DNA of 13,805 bases. It comes from Fimbriimonadaceae bacterium. Lineage in GTDB: Bacteria > Armatimonadota > Fimbriimonadia > Fimbriimonadales > Fimbriimonadaceae. Where the stretch lies: the NCBI GenBank assembly GCA_014380605.1, contig JACMJO010000135.1, forward strand, positions 1 to 13,805, read 5' to 3'. The position numbers were made by a program, and so were the translations under genes. Below the pieces are notes generated by a model. It was not told the origin of the DNA. It saw only the letters and a program-made list of their open reading frames with translations, and searched no databases. The number at the start of each line of letters is the position of its first letter. Within the stretch, counting starts at the first letter, position 1. Below, piece after piece: positions 5,658-13,569 of this stretch.

Positions 5658-6391
5658 TATTCCAAGTACGTCCCGTTCACACTCAGGGCAAACTTGTAGC
5701 CAATCAGCTCCGCCGACCGCCGGCACATCACCATTCGGCTCAGGAATATCTCGAAATACTCCATCACCGTGGCTTGCTTGGTGTCTACTTCCAAGGTCAG
5801 TTCGATCGTGTGGTCCTCGGGCTTCATGTCCACTCGACTCTTTTGAACCGCATAGTTGACGCGGTCATGGATGTCGAACGTCTCCAAGATCGGGTTCTGG
5901 ACCCGACTGTAATGGACGTCGCTCTTGTCGGCGATGATCAAGGCGGCCGACATGTTGGAGATCGGCATCCCTACCAACTCCTCATGATTGCCGATCGCTC
6001 CGAGGACCGGGGCGATCTCCGCTGGGTCCATGCCCATTTCGTTGAGGATCGTAAAGGCGATGTTCGCCCCGGAGATGGGATGGTCCACCCGATTGATAAC
6101 GTTCCCGATGTCGTGCAGATACCCGGCGATCTGGCCAAGCTCGACTTCCCTCGCTGGTAGTTCGAGCCCTTTCATGATGTAGGCGGTTATGCTTGAAACC
6201 ACGCCGACGTGGCGATGACCATGCTCGGTATAACCCATCGCGCGCATGACTTCATTCGCGCCGTCGATGAGTTTTCGGACTTTGGGATTGGATCGGACCT
6301 CTTTTAGGGTGACGGATCTAGAGGATTCCACAAGGGCGGGTTGTTCCATTGCAACATTCCAAACGTCGGCATCTTTGCCGCTGTCCTGCAC
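5657..6391 (-). CDS. HD-domain metal-dependent phosphohydrolase
   Basis: The 244-residue protein carries an HD domain with the expected metal ligands: EHGHRH with His61, LHDIGN with His93-Asp94, His104, NHEE with His136, and IADKSD with Asp155. Such domains hydrolyse phosphomonoesters or cyclic dinucleotides or nucleotides; the substrate cannot be told here. A C-terminal region of about 65 residues (VDMKPEDHTIELTL...MCRRSAELIGYKF) is a recurrent extension in this HD subfamily. The longest frame starts at GTG 6391; an ATG at 6349 (MEQPALVESS...) gives 230 residues and is at least as likely, since family similarity begins only around LKEVRSNPKV. Both starts lie downstream of a TTGGAG-17-TATTCT promoter candidate. 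A copy of its 3' end lies at 4447-4650. The product is probably cytoplasmic. Confidence 0.88.
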   Translation of the reverse strand: MQDSGKDADVWNVAMEQPALVESSRSVTLKEVRSNPKVRKLIDGANEVMRAMGYTEHGHRHVGVVSSITAYIMKGLELPAREVELGQIAGYLHDIGNVINRVDHPISGANIAFTILNEMGMDPAEIAPVLGAIGNHEELVGMPISNMSAALIIADKSDVHYSRVQNPILETFDIHDRVNYAVQKSRVDMKPEDHTIELTLEVDTKQATVMEYFEIFLSRMVMCRRSAELIGYKFALSVNGTYLE

Positions 6392-6416
6392 CTTCTAGAG
6401 GATGGAGGACGAGCGG

Positions 6417-6445
6417 AGAATACCGCCTCTAGTTCGAGCCTCCAA
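6417..6445 (-). promoter_or_regulatory. Candidate promoter for the HD gene
   Basis: On the minus strand TTGGAG (6445-6440), 17 bp and TATTCT (6422-6417) form a fair sigma70-like pair. It overlaps the 3' end of the lipoprotein gene. The start point would be near 6410, about 19 bases before the GTG at 6391. Confidence 0.4.
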
Positions 6446-6992
6446 GCCTTTCGAGGCTGATGAGCTGGTCTCCGCCCACCCACTGCCGTTGGCTGACCAC
6501 CCCAAAGCCCGGCTGGAACATCGTCTGAAGCCGTATGTTCTTGCCCTTAGGGTTTAGGATCGTGAGCTCTGTCTTGATGCCCTTGATCCTCTGTCCTCCG
6601 ATCTGCTCCTCAGCTGGCGCCTGGTTCAGCGTCCCCGTCCCTTGGAACTGGCCCCAGATGCCCATCGCCTTGCCGCTCCAAGTCCTTCGGGTGCGGCGGT
6701 CAGAGTTCACAAGCAGGGGAACGGCGGGCTTAAACGTGGTGTTGGAGAACCGTTCGGCGATCAGAGTATCGCCCTTCCAAGCCAAGTGGGACTCGCCCAT
6801 GGGCCCCGTCAGCACCACGCCTTCAACTCCGGCGACCGAGGCGACTCGCAACACCCGGACTTCAGTCAAATCGTCCTTAAAGCCTGCTGAAACCGAGTAT
6901 CGCCATGTGTTCCCAACCTGGAGCGGCATAAGCTCCTGGCTGTCACCGCACCCCACCAGAACGAGACCAAGCAAACAGAGCCGCTTGGTCAA
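6429..6992 (-). CDS. Small putative lipoprotein
   Basis: This 187-residue protein begins MTKRLCLLGLVLVGCGDS. The lipobox LVGC at residues 12-15 predicts lipid attachment at Cys15 after signal peptidase II cleavage and an outer or periplasmic-facing location. The mature part starts with LMPLQVGNTWRYSV, a pattern seen in many uncharacterised bacterial lipoproteins of beta-rich fold, and ends with GFGVVSQRQWVGGDQLISLERL, a related motif describing a repeated beta meander. The start codon is TTG (6992-6990), overlapping the stop of the helicase gene as TTGA, so translation is probably coupled to the helicase. I assign no specific function. The link to the helicase seems to be one of transcription rather than pathway. 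Confidence 0.75.
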   Translation of the reverse strand: MTKRLCLLGLVLVGCGDSQELMPLQVGNTWRYSVSAGFKDDLTEVRVLRVASVAGVEGVVLTGPMGESHLAWKGDTLIAERFSNTTFKPAVPLLVNSDRRTRRTWSGKAMGIWGQFQGTGTLNQAPAEEQIGGQRIKGIKTELTILNPKGKNIRLQTMFQPGFGVVSQRQWVGGDQLISLERLGGSN

Positions 6993-9214
6993 ACGGCCTC
7001 CAGCTTGGCAAAACTTTGAGCCAGCTTCTTCACCCCGACTACGCCCGGAAAGGCCACCGTCACCTCAGTGTCGTTCTTGATCGGATTGCAAGCCACGACG
7101 ACGCCGATGCCAAACTTGCCGTGCCTCACCTTCTGTCCGACATCGAACGGAGGCTTGTAGCTTGGGCCACGCAAGGTCGGCTTTTCGTCCAAGACGGAAG
7201 ACGATGGGAAGCTAGGCGAAGAATAGGTGCCCGAACGCTCTTGATACACTGACCGACGCTCGGCAGGCATTGCATAGCCCGAGTGGGAGAGCGTGTCCAG
7301 AATCGCGTTAGGGATGTCTTCTAGGAATCGAGAGCGTCGATTAAAATTTGGCTGGCCATAGAGCGACCTGCGATGGGCGTGGATCAAATGGAGTTCTTCG
7401 CGAGCCCGAGTCATCCCGACGTAGCAGAGGCGGCGCTCTTCTTCGATTTCAGAATCCGAATTGAGCGAACGGGAATGCGGGAAAACGCCCTCCTCGAGTC
7501 CCAGCAGGTACACGACCGGAAACTCCAGGCCCTTGGCCGAATGCAAGGTCATCAACGTGACCGCCTCGCCGCCTTCGTTCAGAGCATCTACGTCCGCAAC
7601 CAGGGACACGCTCTCCAGGAAGCCGCCAAGGGATGGGTCTTCCGTGCTTGAATCGTATTCAATCGTGACATTGACGAACTCTTGGAGGTTTTCTAACCTG
7701 GAAAGCGAATCCTCAGACCGATCCTCTTTCAGCATGTCCAAGTAGCCAGAAGCAGTCATCAAGTGCTTCAGAACCGGGGTCACCGGACCCTGTTCCGCAA
7801 GTTCGGCGGCATCCTGAATGGCCCCGATAAACGCCCGAAGGCCACCGGCAGCCTTTTTGGCTATCCCCGATTGCACTTCCTGCTCCTGAAGCGCGTTCCA
7901 CAAAGGAAGATCTCGCTGGTTAGCCCAAGATTCAATTGCCGACAGCGCTCCTGGCCCGATGCCTCTCGTCGGCAGGTTCACCACCCGTCGAACGGATACA
8001 TCGTCTCGCTGGTTAAAGGTCAAGCGCAGGTAGGACAGCATGTCCTTGATCTCTTTGCGCTCATAGAACCTGACGCCGCCTACCAGCACATGGGGAATCC
8101 GCATGGTCAGAAAGGCTTCTTCAACAACGCGCGATTGAGCATTCGTCCGATAGAGCACGGCGAAACTGCCGTAGCCCCGACGCCCCGTGCGCACGTCCTT
8201 AAGGATCGCGTCGGCCACCATCATCGCCTCATCCTGCTCAGTGCCCGCCTGAGTTAAGGTGACCGGCGCACCCTCGTCGTTCTCGGTCCAGAGCTGTTTG
8301 TTTGCCCGACCGCGATTAACTTGAATAACCGCGTTCGCTCCGGCCAGGATGTTCTTGGTCGATCGGTAGTTCCGCTCCAGCTTCACGATCTTAGCGTCGG
8401 GGTGGTCCGATCCAAAACGGAGGATCAGGGAAACGTCTGCTCCGCGCCAAGCATAGATGGACTGATCGTCGTCGCCCACTACGACGATGTTCTTGTGCTT
8501 GCCCGAAATCAAATGGACGATCTGGTACTGGGCGTAGTTGACGTCCTGATACTCATCGACAAGAACGTGCAGAAACCGCTCCTGATACTTCTCGCAAACG
8601 TCTTGCCTTTGCTCCAATAACCGGACGGTGTAGAACAAAATGTCGTCGAAATCCAAGGCGTTCGCCTTGGAAAGCAGGGCGTTGTAGGACTTGAAAACCT
8701 CCGAGGCGATCCGCTCAAAGAACCCCGTCGCCTTCTCGGCATACTTTTCAGGAGTCAGCAGTTTCTCTTTGGCGCTCGAAATTTCATGAAGGATGCTTCG
8801 AGGCTGGATCGACTTGTCGTCGATGTTCTTCGATTTGAATATCTCTCGTATCAGCGAAAGTTGATCGGAGTCGTCGTAGATGACGAAATTCGGGTCGATC
8901 CCAATACTCTTGCCATCGATCCGCAGGATTCGCGCGCAGAGGCTGTGGAACGTTCCGATCCACATTGAGTTCGCCCGATCTCCGACCAGGTCCACCACGC
9001 GATTCTTCATCTCACGTGCCGCTTTGTTGGTAAAGGTCACCGCCAAAATGCGGCTGGGAAAAACGCCGTCTTGAATCAATCGTGCGATCCGATGGGTGAT
9101 CACCCGCGTCTTGCCCGACCCGGCCCCGGCGAAAATCAGTAACGGGCCGCCCGGCCATTGCACCGCTTCGCGCTGCTCGGGATTCAGGGTGTCAAGGTCG
9201 AGAGTCGCGGACAT
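6989..9214 (-). CDS. pcrA: ATP-dependent DNA helicase, UvrD/PcrA type
   Basis: This superfamily 1A 3'-to-5' helicase acts in nucleotide-excision and mismatch repair and in clearing stalled replication or transcription complexes. The 741-residue protein has the Q-motif LNPEQREAV, Walker A AGAGSGKT (residues 29-36), motif Ia TFTNKAAREM, Walker B DEYQD (about 220-224), motif III GDDDQSIYAWRGA, motif IV LERNYRST, motif V TLHSAKGLEF and motif VI CYVGMTRAREEL. The last ~50 residues (FDVGQKVRHGKFGIGVVV...) match the PcrA C-terminal Tudor-like RNA-polymerase-interacting domain, which is why pcrA is favoured over rep. TTG at 9217 directly precedes the ATG at 9214; the ATG is chosen. An AAGG lies about 7 bases upstream, and a perfect TATAAT precedes that. 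A lipoprotein gene overlaps its stop. Confidence 0.96.
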   Translation of the reverse strand: MSATLDLDTLNPEQREAVQWPGGPLLIFAGAGSGKTRVITHRIARLIQDGVFPSRILAVTFTNKAAREMKNRVVDLVGDRANSMWIGTFHSLCARILRIDGKSIGIDPNFVIYDDSDQLSLIREIFKSKNIDDKSIQPRSILHEISSAKEKLLTPEKYAEKATGFFERIASEVFKSYNALLSKANALDFDDILFYTVRLLEQRQDVCEKYQERFLHVLVDEYQDVNYAQYQIVHLISGKHKNIVVVGDDDQSIYAWRGADVSLILRFGSDHPDAKIVKLERNYRSTKNILAGANAVIQVNRGRANKQLWTENDEGAPVTLTQAGTEQDEAMMVADAILKDVRTGRRGYGSFAVLYRTNAQSRVVEEAFLTMRIPHVLVGGVRFYERKEIKDMLSYLRLTFNQRDDVSVRRVVNLPTRGIGPGALSAIESWANQRDLPLWNALQEQEVQSGIAKKAAGGLRAFIGAIQDAAELAEQGPVTPVLKHLMTASGYLDMLKEDRSEDSLSRLENLQEFVNVTIEYDSSTEDPSLGGFLESVSLVADVDALNEGGEAVTLMTLHSAKGLEFPVVYLLGLEEGVFPHSRSLNSDSEIEEERRLCYVGMTRAREELHLIHAHRRSLYGQPNFNRRSRFLEDIPNAILDTLSHSGYAMPAERRSVYQERSGTYSSPSFPSSSVLDEKPTLRGPSYKPPFDVGQKVRHGKFGIGVVVACNPIKNDTEVTVAFPGVVGVKKLAQSFAKLEAV

Positions 9215-9225
9215 CAAGGGCCTTT

Positions 9226-9231
9226 ATTATA
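9226..9231 (-). promoter_or_regulatory. -10 box of the helicase gene
   Basis: A perfect TATAAT on the minus strand ends 11 bases before the ATG at 9214. The leader would be only a few bases long. No -35 match occurs at 16-19 bp upstream. The 40-base gap to the upstream CPBP gene leaves this as the only good promoter candidate for the helicase-lipoprotein pair. Confidence 0.5.
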
Positions 9232-9257
9232 GTGGACAATCGTACATCTTTGCTGAT

Positions 9258-10661
9258 TCAGCCGAGGATGGTTTTCGCAATCACCAGGGTGCCGAAATTG
9301 TGCACTCCGTGCATCACGATGGACGGAACAAGCGACCCGGTTTGGCGGCTAAGGAAGCCGCTCATCGCGCCGATTGTAGCCAGCGGAAGCCATGCGGGAA
9401 TCCCCGTCGGGTGGATAGCGGCGAAGAGCAAGCCTTGGGCAAGGATGGCAAGAACGGGCTTGCCCCATGCTCTTGCTAAGGCCGGCAACAGCGTCCCTCG
9501 GAACATGATCTCTTCGGTGATTGGCGCGCCTACGGAGGCGGCAAAGAAAATCACGGAAATCCCAAACCAGGATACGCCTTCCTGAATCTGAACTGTGGTC
9601 GGATGCTCTGGTTTTGGCAACCCAGCAAATATCCATTGACCCAAAAGAGCCGCGCCGAGAACAAGCGGAAGATTTGCCATCGCGGCCCCAAATCCCCACG
9701 CGATATTCTTGCCAAGGTTCTCCTTAGTGATTCCGATATCTCGCAGGCTAAACCGCTTGAGTCCAATGGGGAACTTGAAAATGTACAAGACCGCCCCAAT
9801 GAGAATCAGATAGGTGGCAAGGGTCAGTCCATCTTTGCTCACCCCCTTGCCGAGAGCGGAGGCAACGAGTGGCATCGCCAGTTGGATACCTAGAAACAGC
9901 GCGAATATCTGGGCACACCGAAGTGCCAGGCGGTCGGCATCGGCGAGGGAGATTCTCTCGAGGGGAAACCCTTTACGGGGCAACAGGCCTTGGCTCTTAA
10001 GAATTCCGTAGAGAACCAACAAGACAAATCCCCCAGTTCCGAAAAGCAACGCTGCCGAAAGAACGCCGATCCTGACATAGGACTTTTCCTTTGGGAACAT
10101 CGCCTCTCGACGGGTCTTGTCCCCCGCCTTTTCGTAGGCCTGGACTGTTGCCAAGCGGCTGATGAACCCGCCGCCTCTGAGCTTCGTTTCAAGCTCCTTG
10201 GCCCGTTTGGGAGAAAGAGTCTTTGCTGAGAATATCTCGGCAAAAAAGGCGTCTCGAGGCTCTTTGCTTTTCCTGAGTTGGGACAATACGGGTTCCGATA
10301 TCCCCTTGCCTTGCTCAGTTCGAGCGACTGAAAAGAATCTGGCCGCAACCGCTTCCTTAGTCGAGTCCTTGGCTAGCTCTTGCTCGATCTTGGCAAGGGT
10401 GTCGTCTGCGTTCGCCGGCTTAACGCTGCTCAGCGCGCCGACCATCTCTTTGGTCTCGACCGCGAGTCGAAGTCGGTTGAAAACTTCAAGTCGCTGGCTG
10501 CCGGGCTCCTTCCCGCGATCCAGATACTGAACCAATTCCAGCCCAATCATCAGCGAAAAGATGGCGATGAGGATGATCCAGCCGCCGTAGGCACGGGGCG
10601 GCTGTGGTTCGGGCAGGTCGAACCGCATGTAGTTGGATTCTTTAAAAGGAGGAACGGTCAC
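9258..10661 (-). CDS. CPBP-family intramembrane metalloprotease
   Basis: This 467-residue multi-pass membrane protein ends in a CPBP (CAAX protease and bacteriocin-processing, ABI) domain. All three catalytic motifs are visible: EEIMFR (Glu383-Glu384, Arg388), FAAIH (Phe413, His417) and HGVHN (His451, Asn455). The N-terminal third is unusual: one membrane helix (about residues 27-45) followed by a soluble, charged helical segment of about 150 residues (to about 205) before the main membrane core. Related fusions in this phylum are known to me only generally. The frame opens at GTG 10661, overlapping the upstream gene's stop as GTGA; an ATG at 10628 (MRFDLPEP) is an alternative. Function within the cell is unknown; family members process prenylated proteins in eukaryotes and peptides or membrane proteins in bacteria. 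Confidence 0.9.
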   Translation of the reverse strand: MTVPPFKESNYMRFDLPEPQPPRAYGGWIILIAIFSLMIGLELVQYLDRGKEPGSQRLEVFNRLRLAVETKEMVGALSSVKPANADDTLAKIEQELAKDSTKEAVAARFFSVARTEQGKGISEPVLSQLRKSKEPRDAFFAEIFSAKTLSPKRAKELETKLRGGGFISRLATVQAYEKAGDKTRREAMFPKEKSYVRIGVLSAALLFGTGGFVLLVLYGILKSQGLLPRKGFPLERISLADADRLALRCAQIFALFLGIQLAMPLVASALGKGVSKDGLTLATYLILIGAVLYIFKFPIGLKRFSLRDIGITKENLGKNIAWGFGAAMANLPLVLGAALLGQWIFAGLPKPEHPTTVQIQEGVSWFGISVIFFAASVGAPITEEIMFRGTLLPALARAWGKPVLAILAQGLLFAAIHPTGIPAWLPLATIGAMSGFLSRQTGSLVPSIVMHGVHNFGTLVIAKTILG

Positions 10662-12628
10662 TGCACGCCTAAAGATCTGTCGTTGATGCTGATAGTGTAC
10701 GTACTTTGATGAGTCGCCATCGCAAACGTCATCCAGATGGTCTCCGACAAATACTCGGCAATCAGAATGCCTAGGCCAACTGCCCTAAGTTTGTCATACC
10801 CCCTGAGCCCGTAGTAGCGCTGGACGAAATTCTTCACCATCAAAACGACGAGCAACCCAAACCAATAGTAGTCGACGCCGAAATTCATGCTAAGCACATA
10901 GCCCGCCGGGTGGAGTGGAAACGCAGGAAAGCGGAACCGAATCGCATCGAGCAACATGACCATCGAGAACCCAAAGATCGTCATGATGATGCCCACGATG
11001 TCGGGCCCATGGCGATCCTTGATCATGTTTTGGACGTAGTTCTCCACCCCACTCCATCCCGTGTTTCCCGTTCGATAGGCATGGGCGGTTTGGAAAAAAC
11101 TTCCCAGAAAGAAGCCAAGCAGCACGGCCACGGCGATGGCAATGAAGATCGGCTTCTGACGCGTCCGATTCAGCTGGCCCATCTTCATTGCCTCGAGTTG
11201 GTAGGGCATAGGGTGGGTTCGGAACAAGCGATTCATATACATGAACACTTGGCCAACATACGCCGCCTGGGCGTCGGTGATCCACCTTGTGCCCGTGAAC
11301 CTGTTCATCAGCGCAGTCGGCCCAAAGAAGGCGAATTCATGCGTAGGTGGGCCCAATTGCGCCCTTATGCGCGTCAAGACGATGCTGAATATGAGGAATG
11401 CGGCAACGTACGGCACCATGTACCAAAGCGGCAACCCCCCTACCAGCCCGAACACAACACAAACACAGAATGAAACGAAAAGTCCGATAAAAGCCCATCG
11501 ATGAGTGACTCCGCCATCGTCCGGTTTAGCTTTGACTTTGATATCACGCCAAACCTCCTTCAGATAGTTCTTGGACACCCAGACTGCCCCAAGGAACATG
11601 GCAAAAACCGCGCCCCACGTTTGCTCATCGAAGTAGGGCGGTCCCGGGGTTAAACCCGTCCCGCTGAAAGTGTCCTGGGGAATTCCGTAATTCGCAAGCA
11701 CGACATGGGAGGCCTTTCTAAGTAAGAAGAAGACGACGAAGCTCAGTAAGAGATCGCTCGGCATGAACAGCCCGATCGCCGCCATGTAGGGGTAGATCGA
11801 AATCCGAAAGTCGCCGATGTTGCTGAGGGGAGGTTCCTTGAAGACCGCCCGAATATCGAAGATCGTCTTCATCGGGATCGACGGGACATTCGGATAGAGG
11901 TAGTTGAACCCGTTTAGCATGTCGATCGCGAACATCACGCCGAATGCGATCCACATATACCGGTTGCGCCAGATCGGACCGTTTCCCCCATTCTCGGCAA
12001 GGGCGACGGGGAGTTGGATCAGGGGGAAGGCCAGTCTCTCGCGCTCATTCCAAGCTCCCCGCATCAAGGAATTGATGCAGAGAGTAGCGAAGCAAATCGA
12101 GAAGTAAAGGGCGCCCCAGGCAAGCCACTTCGGGAGGAACATCGGAATCTTGCTAATCGCGTACTGCATTCCGTGGCCGCCGCCCCGGAAATCGGACACC
12201 AGCTTCTCATCTTTGAAGACCAGCCAATCGGGAATGTGCTTGGTCAGGACGTCCCGGACGGTCCCGTCTGTCTGACGCATGGGGTACGACCAGATGGCCA
12301 TATTGGTGACCGCAATCCACTCCGCCGAGACGGCCGAAGCAATGGCGGTGATTCCGAAGATGATGAGCAGATCGGTTTGGTTGAATGCGATCTTGGGATT
12401 GATCTTGCGAAGGACCACGTTGAGCGCGACCATGAAGAACAGCGCGCTGACCGGTGGGACCATGAGGGAGAAAATGACGCTCGCCCATTGGTTTGGCGAA
12501 ACATAACAAACTGGGACGCAAAGCAAACATCCGGCTATGATCGCCCTGAATCGAACCGGCTGAAGCCCCTTATCAGGCCCGTCCTCGTGCGGCGCTGTCG
12601 ATTCGGTAGGGGGCAGCGTGGCAGCCAT
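10658..12628 (-). CDS. Multi-pass membrane protein, DUF6785/DUF6784-like
   Basis: The 656-residue protein has many hydrophobic helices spread over its whole length, starting with FRAIIAGCLLCVPVCY near residues 28-43. Recurring family-type sequences are HIPDWLVF after the first helical group, FPLIQLPVALAE, RNRYMWIAFGVMFAIDMLNGFNYLYP, and TGPPYFDEQTWG-like loops before HEFAFFGPTALMNRFTGTRW. These fit the DUF6785 and DUF6784 pair seen in Armatimonadota and Planctomycetota; I recognise it by sequence style, not by search. No transport substrate or enzymatic role is established. The ATG at 12628 has TACACT 11 bases upstream as a possible -10. The stop overlaps the start of the CPBP protease gene, so the two are probably made together. 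An alternative reading as an oligopeptide-transporter-like permease cannot be excluded. Confidence 0.75.
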   Translation of the reverse strand: MAATLPPTESTAPHEDGPDKGLQPVRFRAIIAGCLLCVPVCYVSPNQWASVIFSLMVPPVSALFFMVALNVVLRKINPKIAFNQTDLLIIFGITAIASAVSAEWIAVTNMAIWSYPMRQTDGTVRDVLTKHIPDWLVFKDEKLVSDFRGGGHGMQYAISKIPMFLPKWLAWGALYFSICFATLCINSLMRGAWNERERLAFPLIQLPVALAENGGNGPIWRNRYMWIAFGVMFAIDMLNGFNYLYPNVPSIPMKTIFDIRAVFKEPPLSNIGDFRISIYPYMAAIGLFMPSDLLLSFVVFFLLRKASHVVLANYGIPQDTFSGTGLTPGPPYFDEQTWGAVFAMFLGAVWVSKNYLKEVWRDIKVKAKPDDGGVTHRWAFIGLFVSFCVCVVFGLVGGLPLWYMVPYVAAFLIFSIVLTRIRAQLGPPTHEFAFFGPTALMNRFTGTRWITDAQAAYVGQVFMYMNRLFRTHPMPYQLEAMKMGQLNRTRQKPIFIAIAVAVLLGFFLGSFFQTAHAYRTGNTGWSGVENYVQNMIKDRHGPDIVGIIMTIFGFSMVMLLDAIRFRFPAFPLHPAGYVLSMNFGVDYYWFGLLVVLMVKNFVQRYYGLRGYDKLRAVGLGILIAEYLSETIWMTFAMATHQSTYTISINDRSLGVQ

Positions 12629-12690
12629 GGCTCAATGGCAGTGTATACGACACCGAAACTGAAAAACCCTCTAATCCAGCGGAGGCTTTC

Positions 12691-13569
12691 CTAGGCGACC
12701 ATCCGCCGCTGGGCTTTCGCGCGGAGGTAAATGGCGAACGAGTTGAGACACAGCAACACCACGATCAGCACGATAATCGCCGATGCGGCCGTTTCATTGA
12801 ACGCCTTCTTAGATTCGCTTGCCCAGTCGAATATCTGGATTGGCAAAACCGTGTATTTATCGCTCAAACCCGAAGGGAGCTGCGACACAAAACTCGCAGC
12901 GCCCACGACGATCAGGGGAGCCGTCTCCCCGATTGCCCTCGACATCGACAAAATGATGCCCGTTAGGATTCCCGGGGCAGCATTGGGAAGGACTTGGTAT
13001 CGAATCGATTGCCATTGGGTGGAACCAAGAGCCAACGAGCCATCTCGGTAACTGCTGGGAACAGCCTTGAGAGCCTCCCTGGTGACGATGATGACCATCG
13101 GCAAGATGAGAAGGCTCATCGTCAAGGCGCCCGCAATGATGCTTTGGCCAAGCGCCAGCCAGCGCACAAAGACGGCGAGGCCGAGCAGACCGTAAACGAT
13201 CGAAGGAACGCCGGCAAGGTTGGCGATATTGAGCTCGATAAAGTCGGTGAGCTTGTTGCGCCTGGTGTTGAACTCCTCCAGATAGATGGCCGCCGAGATA
13301 CCAATGGGCACGGCTATCACCGCCGTGAGAATCATCACGTAAAAGCTTCCAATAATTGCGGGCCAGATGCCGGTTTTGGCGGGCCGGGCGGACAGCGGGC
13401 TCTTCACAAAGTCAAGGCTCAAGCGGCCGATGCCATCGATCCAAATCTTCGACAGGAAAACGATGAGCAGAACGACCCCAATTCCCGCCGCGGCGAAGCA
13501 CAGATACTTGAAAACCAGGTCGTTTCGCCTTCGGCGTCGCATGTGCGCAGATGGCGGCCCAAAAATCAT
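12691..13569 (-). CDS. pstA: Phosphate ABC transporter permease PstA
   Basis: PstA is one of two inner-membrane permease subunits that, with PstC, form the channel of the high-affinity phosphate importer PstSCAB. The 292-residue protein has about six membrane helices. The ABC-permease EAA-type loop and following helix read LALGSTQWQSIRYQVLPNAAPGILTGIIL and SRAIGETAPLIVVGA, typical of PstA. The N-terminus has a run of five arginines (residues 11-15) before the first helix. The ATG at 13569 overlaps the pstC stop (ATGA), with CAGG about 8 bases upstream. A second in-frame ATG lies at residue 10. pstB does not follow; the next gene is the DUF6785-like one. Identification is strong. Confidence 0.95.
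   Translation of the reverse strand: MIFGPPSAHMRRRRRNDLVFKYLCFAAAGIGVVLLIVFLSKIWIDGIGRLSLDFVKSPLSARPAKTGIWPAIIGSFYVMILTAVIAVPIGISAAIYLEEFNTRRNKLTDFIELNIANLAGVPSIVYGLLGLAVFVRWLALGQSIIAGALTMSLLILPMVIIVTREALKAVPSSYRDGSLALGSTQWQSIRYQVLPNAAPGILTGIILSMSRAIGETAPLIVVGAASFVSQLPSGLSDKYTVLPIQIFDWASESKKAFNETAASAIIVLIVVLLCLNSFAIYLRAKAQRRMVA

Larger units (their letters stand above)
4861..5932. repeat. Tandem segmental duplication, unit B
   Basis: This is the counterpart of 3662-4650, with the same order: promoter block, PEP-CTERM gene, terminator, facing HD gene. Here the HD gene is intact and runs on to 6391, so B probably keeps the ancestral right-hand junction. The intervening coding core (about 5041-5510) is unrelated to that of unit A. 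Confidence 0.8.

Noticed and set aside
12662..12685. Possible terminator after pstA (minus strand)
   Set aside because: The stem is only 4 bp (CCTC/GAGG) with a 10-base loop, though a GTTTTT tract follows. Too weak to annotate.
12014..12694. Plus-strand open frame of 226 codons
   Set aside because: It is antisense to the DUF6785-like gene, highly charged and low in pattern, as expected for a shadow frame in GC-rich coding DNA.
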